Below are positions 20,989 through 30,210 of a DNA stretch of 64,000 nucleotides, one piece after another; position 1 is the stretch's first letter; each line of letters starts with the position of its first letter. Below the pieces are notes generated by a model. It worked only from the letters and a program-made list of their open reading frames with translations. It was not told the origin of the DNA and did no database searches. The stretch lies in assembly GCF_036417845.1 (NCBI RefSeq), contig NC_090014.1, positions 624,253-688,252 of the forward strand, written 5' to 3'. This DNA is from Apteryx mantelli. Its lineage: Eukaryota > Chordata > Aves > Apterygiformes > Apterygidae. Position numbers and translations under genes: made by a program.

Positions 20989-23636
20989 TCAGAGCAGCAG
21001 CCCCAGCGAGTACTCGGAGCGGGCCCAGCGCCGCGGCGGCCTGGCCGTGCGGCCGATCATGGGCAGCTTCTGGGCATAGCGGGAGACGTGGCCGGGCCCG
21101 TGGTGCTGCGGGAAGCTGGTCTGGAAGAGGCGGCCCTGGCAGCGGCGGCCCACCTGGCGCCCGGCGATGACGAAGCTGAAGCGGGGGGCGCCGCGGGGGG
21201 CAAAGCGGCACTTCTGGAAGACGTCGCGCACACCGGGCCGGTGGCCAGGCTGCCGGGCGGGTGCCGCGGGCCCGGGCCAGGCTGGCGGGGCGGTGCAGGG
21301 CCGGGCGCCCGCCCGGCGCCTCCGCCCGCGGGCTCTCCTCCTCCCGGGGGCTCACTGTGGCGCTGGCCGTCAGCTGCGGCATCTTGCGGGCAGCGGCGGT
21401 ACAGCGTCGCCTGCGGCCCCGAAGGCCGGCGGCTCCGCCGGGCACCCTCGGGGCTGCCGGGGCCGGGGAGCAGCGGGGCGGCGGGCCGGGGCCCCATGCC
21501 GGTGCCGAAGCGCGGCGCCAGGCTGTCGCCGAAGAAGTCGTAGAGCTCGCGGTACATGTCGCGCAGGGGCACAGCGGGGGCCGCGCTGGGGCCACCACCA
21601 CCACCGCTGCCGCGCCGTGGGGAGCCGTCCTGCTGCGGCGCCGGCTGCGCCTTCATCTTGAGCAGCCGCTCCACCGCCACCTGCGAGGGAGAGGGCTGGG
21701 TGGTGCCGGTGCGTCCCCCCCTCCGCACGTCCCCCCGCGCCGTCGCCCCCGCCGCAGCTCACCAGGATGGCGCCGTAGACCTTGTGCCCGTCGGCCTTCA
21801 CCTGGGCGTTGGAGACAGAGTAGTCGTCCAGCACGGCCTGCAGGCCGCCCCAGTAGGTGGAGAGGTGGGGGTAGAGCACCCGCTCCACGGCCTGCGGGGA
21901 GACGAGGCGCACAGAGCCGCTGCCGCCGCCGCCGCCGGGCTCCGGGGGAGGGGGAGCGCCGCCGCTGCCCCGCTGCCCCCCGGCCCCCGTTACCTTCCAG
22001 CCCAGGGCGTGCAGCCCCACCACCGCCCCGTAGTGCGAGCAGAGCGGGCGCACGGGGTCGGCCAGCACCTTCTGCAGTGACAGCAGGATCTGGTGGTAGA
22101 GGCCGCTGCCCGGGTCGCCGTGCGTCCTGGGGGCGGCAGGGGTGAGCGCTCCAGGCCTCCGCGCGCCCCCCTGGCGCCCCCCCGGCCACCCCACACCCCC
22201 TCACCAGAAGATGCGGCTCAGCAGCATGGCGGCGGCGTCGCGCAGCGTCCAGTGGTCGTTGAGGGGGTTGATGGAGGCGGCGAGGGGCTCCAGGACGCAG
22301 TAGGTGACGCTGGCCACCAGGCTGCGCACGTAGGAGCCCAGGCACAGGAAGGGGTTCTGCACCAGGCTGCCGGCGATGTGCAGCAGCCGGTGCAGCTGCT
22401 CCAGGTCGTGGCTCACCGACTTCACCTGCCGCCGGCGAGGCAGCGCGTCGGCATCCCGCGGCCCCGCGGCCTGCGCTGGGCACCGACCCGCCACCCGCCA
22501 CCCCCGTCACTCACCCCGCTGACCACGTAGACGAAGTACGGCAGCAGCGCGGCAATCTTGGAGTTGCTCTGCAGGTCCTGCAGGGCCACCTGCGGTGCCG
22601 AGCGGCAGCAGAGTCCGCAGGGAGCCCTCCGGGGACCACGCACCGGGACCCGCCCCCTCCCCACCGCACCCTGCCTGTGCCCACCTTCATCAGCTGGGGG
22701 TCATCACCCAGCACCGCCCGCGTCACGTGCTGGTAGTACTTGAGCAGGTCGTCCGTCAGCGTGGACACGGCGCTGGGCACTGCCGGCACAGCGGGGTCAT
22801 GGCAGGGGTGCGTGGGGGGGCAGCCCCCTCCCTGGCCCGGCCCACCCCGCCGCCTCACCGGCTCCTTGCGGCTCCAGGTTGCCTTTGCCGTCCAGGTAGG
22901 AGACGTGCACTGCGAGGGAGCAGAGGGAGCTGCGACGGCCGCCCGGAGCTGCCACGTGCCGCTGGCATGGCAAAGCACGGCACAGCACGGCAGGGCTCAG
23001 CTCAGCGCGGCGTGGGGCCGGGCGCCCACCTCGCACGGCCGTCTCGGCGCAGCCCTTGGGGATGTTGGTGGCCAGGGCCAGCTCCACCAGGTTCACCTCA
23101 CGCTCCTCCTGGAAGTACAGCTCGCCCTCCTTGATGGCCCGGAAGGGCAGCGCGTCCTGCGAGCCGTAGCCGCACACCGCCTGTGGGGACACGCGCCGCT
23201 GCCCAGCCGTGCGCCCGACGCCTCGCTGCGGCGGGCGCCGCCACGCATGCCGGACACGCTGCGTCCCCAGGGACGCGCCCCCCAGCCCCGCCGCGCCGCC
23301 CGGCCGCGTTTCCCGCTCACTTCGACGTTGCTCCAGCGCAGCGCGCGGTTGAAGTCCTCCGCCGTGAGGCGCCGCCGCCGCGTGTGTTTCATGAACTGCG
23401 AGCTGTTCTGCGGGCAGCGGCGCGCTCAGCTCGGCTCAGCCCCGCGCCGGGGCACCGGGAGGACCGGGGGGGCCCGGGCAGCGCCCTACCTGCGTGGCCT
23501 CCCGCAGCCGGTAGCAGACGTCCTCGGCCAGCAGCGCCGCCACCTCGTCGGAGAGCTCCAGCCCGGCGCTCTCCGCCATCAGCCGCACCGACTCCCGCGG
23601 CAGCTCCACGAACCGCCGCTCCTCCCGCTCCGACAT
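20989..23636 (-). CDS. TAF6L: TAF6L, copy A, frameshifted in the last exon
   Basis: TAF6-like subunit of the SAGA/PCAF histone acetyltransferase complexes. The N-terminal histone fold reads ERRFVELPRESVRLMAESAG and LLAEDVCYRLREATQ, then RRRLTAEDFNRALRWSNVE. The TAF6 HEAT-repeat region follows (KEGELYFQEEREVNLVELAL, LTDDLLKYYQHVTRAVLGDD, PYFVYVVSGV, INPLNDHWTLRDAAAMLLSR), ending with a C-terminal tail (SRYAQKLPMIGRTARPP). Compared with copy B, the last exon lacks one base near 21434 and one near 21400 and has one extra near 21260, so its two halves are in different frames. Either this copy is decaying or these are base-calling errors in C/G runs. It starts at 23636, head-to-head with U2 copy 3. 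Confidence 0.85.
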
Positions 23637-23686
23637 GGCGGCCTCGCCGGGCCCGGCCCGGCCCGGCCCGGCCCCCGGGGCGGAGC

Positions 23687-23762
23687 TATGCAAAACAGGC
23701 CACGAGGCCTGCCGGGATGTTCCCTGTGCCCTGCCCCGCTCCGGGGGCGGAGCCATGCAAAT
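23687..23762 (+). promoter_or_regulatory. Octamer DSE of U2 copy 3 in a divergent TAF6L/U2 promoter
   Basis: Perfect ATGCAAAT at 23755-23762, 221 bp before U2 copy 3, and a variant ATGCAAAA at about 23690. Only 339 bp separate the TAF6L start codon (minus) from the U2 5' end (plus), so the elements lie in a shared divergent promoter. Confidence 0.8.
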
Positions 23763-23975
23763 CTGAGGCCGCGGGGGCTGCCGGAAGGCCCCGCCGGGCC
23801 CGCAGCGGCGCCGCTCGGGGGTCCCCGGCGGGACGGACCCGGTGGGGCGGCGCCGCGGCGGGCGGGCCGGAGCCTGAGGGCAAGGGAGCGGGCGGCGGGG
23901 TCGTTGGGGCGGCGGTGTCCGTGCGGTGGATGTGGCCGGGGCGCGGAGAGACGCGTGGTGCGGGCAGTTGGGGGC

Positions 23976-24162
23976 ATCGCTTCTCGGCCTTTTGGCTAAG
24001 ATCAAGTGTAGTATCTGTTCTTATCAGTTTAATATCTGATACGTCCTCGATGAGAGGACTTTATATTAAACGGATTTTTGGTCGCGGGAGTTGGACCCGG
24101 AGCTTGCTCCCTCCGCTCCACGCATCGTCCCGGTATTGCAGTGCTTCCGGGAACGGTGCACC
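23976..24162 (+). ncRNA. RNU2: U2 snRNA gene, copy 3 (hybrid flanks)
   Basis: Intact U2 sequence. Its upstream flank (TAF6L promoter and octamer) matches copy 4, while its downstream flank (AATAATGTGGTGCAAAAGC) matches copy 2. This is the structure expected of a crossover product. The 3' box is at about 24181-24197. Confidence 0.95.
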
Positions 24163-24767
24163 TCCCCCGGGAGGAATAATGTGGTGCAAAAGCAGGACTA
24201 AAACTTTGGGAAATACTGAAAGTAGCGCTCGTGTTTCCCCCCACCCCATCTGGTCACGGGCAAAAACCGGCCTTCCCGCCCCGCCCCACCGGTTATTTGT
24301 TACTAGCAGCACCCGCCCTGGGGCGTTGGGCCCTGCTCGCTCGGGGCGGCCACAGCCTGTAACCCGCGATACCGCCAACACCTCATCTGTGCCGTCCCTG
24401 CTGCCCCGCGCGCAGCACCTCCGCCCGCGTCGGCCCCGGGCTGATCACTATCGGCTCCCTTCCTTCCTCTTCCCCCCCGTCCTCAACACCAGCTCGCTGC
24501 TGCGGCCGCGCGGCTCGGCACGACAGCGCCGCGGCCTGACAAAGGGGGTGACGGGGCAGGATACAGGATCCTTGTCTTTAATAACAAAGCTCAGTCCAAA
24601 AAAACCCATCAACAGTGACACAGGCCAGAGAGGCCCCCAGGCCCTTGTGCTGACGCCCTGCTGACGGCTCCCCTTGCTGCTGGGCCACCGAGGCCCTGGA
24701 AGCGAGGGCGGAGGTGGGGGGGAATCACGCGCCGCACCCTCACCCCCCTGCCTGGCAGCCCCTTCCT

Positions 24768-26483
24768 TCATGGCCTCGCCGGGCGTCCCCCGAAGATGGC
24801 TTCCGTCTCGGCGCTCCACTCGGGGTCTCCGCGCCGCAGCAGTGTGAAGGGGGCCTCCCGCTGCCGCTGCACTGCCAGCAGGACCAGCAGCAGGCACCAG
24901 GCGAAGACGTTCACCCAGGCCGCCGCCTGCACGGCGGGGAGGGAGGTGGGGGTGAGCCGGGCAGCCACCCCGAGGAGCCGGCTGGTGTGTCCCTGGCGGG
25001 GAGCGGGGCGGCCGTCGAAGCCCGGCACCCCCACGCGTGGCCCGCCACAGGCGCCAGGCTTGGCTCGCAGGGCCGCGGCTCACCTGAGCGCTGTAGAGGT
25101 TGCTGTAGAAGCGGCTGCTGTCGTAGGGTGGCCACGGCTTGCGCTGCGCCTCCTGGCAGCTGCGGTGAGAGCGGAGCCAGCGTGAGCCGAGGGCCAGGGC
25201 CCGCCCAGGCGCCCCAGGAGCAGGATGGGTGCCGCGGCCATGCCAGCACCCCCGGCAGCAACGTGCCTACCTGGCCAGGCTCGCGGCCCGCACGACGGAC
25301 GTGCACAGCGCATCCATGCCCGTGCGGAGGATGCAGGCAGAGATGAGCAGGAAGAAGAGGATGACAGAGGCGACGGCCAGGGCAACGCTGAGCCAGGCGC
25401 GATCCCTGTGAGCGGAGGGAAGAGCAGTGTGAGCGGCGCCGCGGCGCCAGGAATCCTGCGCCCGCCACCGCCACCACTCACCGCCAGCTCTCGTCTGCGC
25501 AGCAGCTGTAGATGCCGCAGAGCAGCGCCGCGAAGCAGTAGAGGGCCACGAGGATGGAGACGGCTGAGACGAAGTAGCAGAGGGACACGTGGCTGAAGGA
25601 CTCGAGCCCCAGCGCAGTGCCGTTCCAGGTCGCGGCCCCGTAGAGGACGCAGCGGCCGCCGAATGCTCCCTGGGGAAGGCGAGCGGTGGCAGCAGGGCCA
25701 GGGGCAGGGTCCCCCCGCGCAGGCCGCGAGCCCGGCACCATCCCCGAGCCCCGCGGAGCCGCCCAGTCCCCGCGCAGGCCGCGAGCCCGGCACCGTCCCT
25801 GAGCCCCGTGGAGCTGCCCGGTCCCCGCGCAGGCCACGAGCCCGGCACCGTCCCCAAGCACCGTGCAGGGCCTGGCCTGAGGCAGGAACGCAGCTTTGCT
25901 GCCGGCCCCATCCGACGTGCAGAGCCCCAAACGGGCAGGAAGCCCCAAACCGCCGGAGCTTTCCTGCCTCGGCCGAATCCTGTGCTCATGTGACGCTGCC
26001 GGGAACGGGGCTGGGGGGAGGGGGCTCTGCTGCCCCAGCGCCGCCGTCCCCGCCGTCCCCTTCCCTCCCTCCCCGCTCCCTGCAGTGGAGCTGGGCCTGG
26101 CACCGGCACCAGAGTGGGATGGAGCCCCACAAGCCACCCTGGGAGCTCCGAGAGTGGCAGGGGGACGCTGCTGGAATGGAGCCACCGCCCCAGCGCTGCT
26201 GCTGCCATACCCCTCCCTCCCTCCCTGCTCCCCACAGCAGAGCCAGGCCCAGCACCGGAGCGGGACAGAGCACCGCGAGCCACCCTGGGAGCCCTGAGAG
26301 GGGCAGGAGGACGCCGCCGGGACGGAGCCGCCGGGACGGAGCCGCTGCCGCCAGCACCCAGCGCTTGCCCCGGCCCCAGCCCTGCACCTGCGTGACGGTG
26401 AGGGCAGCCGCACCAACGATCCCGCAGAGGAAGGCAGCGCCGTGCAGGACCAGCTCCGACAGCTGCAGCGCTGACACCGCCAT
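24768..26483 (-). CDS. TMEM179B: TMEM179B, copy B
   Basis: Same four-pass protein and exon structure as copy A, from MAVSALQLSELVL to EAIFGGRPARP. Exons appear to encode the same protein; differences lie in introns, mostly in C-runs. An ATTAAA signal is at 24577-24582. Both copies look able to be expressed. Confidence 0.93.
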
Positions 26484-26754
26484 CTTCCGCCCGCCCCCCC
26501 GGGCCTCCCCCCGCGCCGGGGGCCGGGCTCCGGCGCCCGCCTCCCCCAGGCCTCCCGGCCCACGCCGGCGCCGCGCTCGTCCCCGACCGTGGCCTGGCTC
26601 TGACAGCGACTCCAGGCTGCCTTCTAGCGGCACCCGCCCCCGCCCGCCCCGTCTCCCCGCCCGGCACCGTCCTGCCGCGAGTCTGCTGGAGCGAACGGCT
26701 CCTTCGTGCCACGGTGAGCTTTTATTAACGTGGGGCCCCGCGCACTGGGCTGCG

Positions 26755-29401
26755 TCAGAGCAGCAGCCCCAGCGAGTACTCGGAGCGGGCCCAGCGCCGC
26801 GGCGGCCTGGCCGTGCGGCCGATCATGGGCAGCTTCTGGGCATAGCGGGAGACGTGGCCGGGCCCGTGGTGCTGCGGGAAGCTGGTCTGGAAGAGGCGGC
26901 CCTGGCAGCGGCGGCCCACCTGGCGCCCGGCGATGACGAAGCTGAAGCGGGGGGCGCCGCGGGGGGCAAAGCGGCACTTCTGGAAGACGTCGCGCACACC
27001 GGGCCGGTGGCCAGGCTGCCGGGCGGTGCCGCGGGCCCGGGCCAGGCTGGCGGGGCGGTGCAGGGCCGGGCGCCCGCCCGGCGCCTCCGCCCGCGGGCTC
27101 TCCTCCTCCCGGGGGCTCACTGTGGCGCTGGCCGTCAGCTGCGGCATCTTGCGGGCAGCGGCGGTGGCAGCGTCGCCTGCGGCCCCGAAGGCCGGCGGCT
27201 CCCGCCGGGCACCCTCGGGGCTGCCGGGGCCGGGGAGCAGCGGGGCGGCGGGCCGGGGCCCCATGCCGGTGCCGAAGCGCGGCGCCAGGCTGTCGCCGAA
27301 GAAGTCGTAGAGCTCGCGGTACATGTCGCGCAGGGGCACAGCGGGGGCCGCGCTGGGGCCACCACCACCACCGCTGCCGCGCCGTGGGGAGCCGTCCTGC
27401 TGCGGCGCCGGCTGCGCCTTCATCTTGAGCAGCCGCTCCACCGCCACCTGCGAGGGAGAGGGCTGGGTGGTGCCGGTGCGTCCCCCCCTCCGCACGTCCC
27501 CCCGCGCCGTCGCCCCCGCCGCAGCTCACCAGGATGGCGCCGTAGACCTTGTGCCCGTCGGCCTTCACCTGGGCGTTGGAGACAGAGTAGTCGTCCAGCA
27601 CGGCCTGCAGGCCGCCCCAGTAGGTGGAGAGGTGGGGGTAGAGCACCCGCTCCACGGCCTGCGGGGAGACGAGGCGCACAGAGCCGCTGCCGCCGCCGCC
27701 GCCGGGCTCCGGGGAGGGGGAGCGCCGCCGCTGCCCCGCTGCCCCCCGGCCCCCGTTACCTTCCAGCCCAGGGCGTGCAGCCCCACCACCGCCCCGTAGT
27801 GCGAGCAGAGCGGGCGCACGGGGTCGGCCAGCACCTTCTGCAGTGACAGCAGGATCTGGTGGTAGAGGCCGCTGCCCGGGTCGCCGTGCGTCCTGGGGGC
27901 GGCAGGGTGAGCGCTCCAGGCCTCCGCGCGCCCCCCTGGCGCCCCCCCGGCCACCCCACACCCCCTCACCAGAAGATGCGGCTCAGCAGCATGGCGGCGG
28001 CGTCGCGCAGCGTCCAGTGGTCGTTGAGGGGGTTGATGGAGGCGGCGAGGGGCTCCAGGACGCAGTAGGTGACGCTGGCCACCAGGCTGCGCACGTAGGA
28101 GCCCAGGCACAGGAAGGGGTTCTGCACCAGGCTGCCGGCGATGTGCAGCAGCCGGTGCAGCTGCTCCAGGTCGTGGCTCACCGACTTCACCTGCCGCCGG
28201 CGAGGCAGCGCGTCGGCATCCCGCGGCCCCGCGGCCTGCGCTGGGCACCGACCCGCCACCCGCCACCCCCGTCACTCACCCCGCTGACCACGTAGACGAA
28301 GTACGGCAGCAGCGCGGCAATCTTGGAGTTGCTCTGCAGGTCCTGCAGGGCCACCTGCGGTGCCGAGCGGCAGCAGAGTCCGCAGGGAGCCCTCCGGGGA
28401 CCACGCACCGGGACCCGCCCCCTCCCCACCGCACCCTGCCTGTGCCCACCTTCATCAGCTGGGGGTCATCACCCAGCACCGCCCGCGTCACGTGCTGGTA
28501 GTACTTGAGCAGGTCGTCCGTCAGCGTGGACACGGCGCTGGGCACTGCCGGCACAGCGGGGTCATGGCAGGGGTGCGTGGGGGGGCAGCCCCCTCCCTGG
28601 CCCGGCCCACCCCGCCGCCTCACCGGCTCCTTGCGGCTCCAGGTTGCCTTTGCCGTCCAGGTAGGAGACGTGCACTGCGAGGGAGCAGAGGGAGCTGCGA
28701 CGGCCGCCCGGAGCTGCCACGTGCCGCTGGCATGGCAAAGCACGGCACAGCACGGCAGGGCTCAGCTCAGCGCGGCGTGGGGCCGGGCGCCCACCTCGCA
28801 CGGCCGTCTCGGCGCAGCCCTTGGGGATGTTGGTGGCCAGGGCCAGCTCCACCAGGTTCACCTCACGCTCCTCCTGGAAGTACAGCTCGCCCTCCTTGAT
28901 GGCCCGGAAGGGCAGCGCGTCCTGCGAGCCGTAGCCGCACACCGCCTGTGGGGACACGCGCCGCTGCCCAGCCGTGCGCCCGACGCCTCGCTGCGGCGGG
29001 CGCCGCCACGCATGCCGGACACGCTGCGTCCCCAGGGACGCGCCCCCCAGCCCCGCCGCGCCGCCCGGCCGCGTTTCCCGCTCACTTCGACGTTGCTCCA
29101 GCGCAGCGCGCGGTTGAAGTCCTCCGCCGTGAGGCGCCGCCGCCGCGTGTGTTTCATGAACTGCGAGCTGTTCTGCGGGCAGCGGCGCGCTCAGCTCGGC
29201 TCAGCCCCGCGCCGGGGCACCGGGAGGACCGGGGGGGCCCGGGCAGCGCCCTACCTGCGTGGCCTCCCGCAGCCGGTAGCAGACGTCCTCGGCCAGCAGC
29301 GCCGCCACCTCGTCGGAGAGCTCCAGCCCGGCGCTCTCCGCCATCAGCCGCACCGACTCCCGCGGCAGCTCCACGAACCGCCGCTCCTCCCGCTCCGACA
29401 T
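26755..29401 (-). CDS. TAF6L: TAF6L, copy B, open last exon
   Basis: Same histone fold and HEAT exons as copy A. The last exon is open from VAVERLLKMKAQPAPQQDGS through DMYRELYDFFGDSLAPRFGT to SRYAQKLPMIGRTARPP and the stop at 26755-26757. This copy therefore encodes a complete protein and is the better reference. AATAAA in minus sense is at 26721-26726. It starts at 29401, 340 bp head-to-head from U2 copy 4. Confidence 0.95.
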
Positions 29402-29519
29402 GGCGGCCTCGCCGGGCCCGGCCCGGCCCGGCCCGGCCCCCGGGGCGGAGCTATGCAAAACAGGCCACGAGGCCTGCCGGGATGTTCCCTGTGCCCTGCC
29501 CCGCTCCGGGGGCGGAGCC

Positions 29520-29527
29520 ATGCAAAT
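29520..29527 (+). promoter_or_regulatory. Octamer DSE of U2 copy 4
   Basis: Perfect ATGCAAAT, 221 bp before U2 copy 4, within the divergent promoter shared with TAF6L copy B. Confidence 0.85.
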
Positions 29528-29740
29528 CTGAGGCCGCGGGGGCTGCCGGAAGGCCCCGCCGGGCCCGCAGCGGCGCCGCTCGGGGGTCCCCGGCGGGACG
29601 GACCCGGTGGGGCGGCGCCGCGGCGGGCGGGCCGGAGCCTGAGGGCAAGGGAGCGGGCGGCGGGGTCGTTGGGGCGGCGGTGTCCGTGCGGTGGATGTGG
29701 CCGGGGCGCGGAGAGACGCGTGGTGCGGGCAGTTGGGGGC

Positions 29741-29927
29741 ATCGCTTCTCGGCCTTTTGGCTAAGATCAAGTGTAGTATCTGTTCTTATCAGTTTAATAT
29801 CTGATACGTCCTCGATGAGAGGACTTTATATTAAACGGATTTTTGGTCGCGGGAGTTGGACCCGGAGCTTGCTCCCTCCGCTCCACGCATCGTCCCGGTA
29901 TTGCAGTGCTTCCGGGAACGGTGCACC
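29741..29927 (+). ncRNA. RNU2: U2 snRNA gene, copy 4
   Basis: Intact U2 RNA with the same features as copy 1. The downstream flank is unique and carries a good 3' box (GTGGTGCAAAGACAGA, 29946-29961). It is the right boundary of the duplicated block, convergent with TUT1. Confidence 0.95.
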
Positions 29928-29961
29928 TCCCCCGGGAGGAACAACGTGGTGCAAAGACAGA

Positions 29962-30210
29962 TTTCAACCCAATACCCAGCCTGGGTCCTACTGCTTCCTT
30001 CCCCCCTTTCCCTCCCCTCTCGCTGCCCCGATCCCAGTGCTTTGCTTCTGGTGCCGAGGCCTCCCCCCACCGCTGGACGACGCGCAGGAAAACGCAGTTG
30101 GGCTGCGACTCCAAACTAGAGCTTTTATTACCAAACACGCTCCAAAACGTCCAAACACGCTCCAAAACGTAGAAAAACAGCACGACGCAGCCCCCAACCG
30201 CCCCAGGGCC
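29962..30210. other. Spacer and TUT1 3' UTR
   Basis: AATAAA for TUT1 in minus sense is at 30124-30129. Inside the UTR, the 20-mer CCAAACACGCTCCAAAACGT occurs twice in tandem (about 30132-30171). No other gene was seen. Confidence 0.7.

Larger units (their letters stand above)
18046..23810. repeat. Tandem duplication unit A (5,765 bp)
   Basis: Contains the U2 copy 2 proximal promoter and RNA, TMEM179B copy A and TAF6L copy A. Equivalent points in unit B are offset by 5,764-5,766 bp throughout. Differences are almost all 1-2 base indels in C/G runs, plus a few substitutions (for example TCATAGGG versus TCGTAGGG at 19360/25125). Confidence 0.95.
23811..29575. repeat. Tandem duplication unit B (5,765 bp)
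   Basis: Second copy of the TMEM179B-TAF6L unit. Homology with the left end continues through U2 copy 4 to about 29940, where the flanks diverge. Confidence 0.95.
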
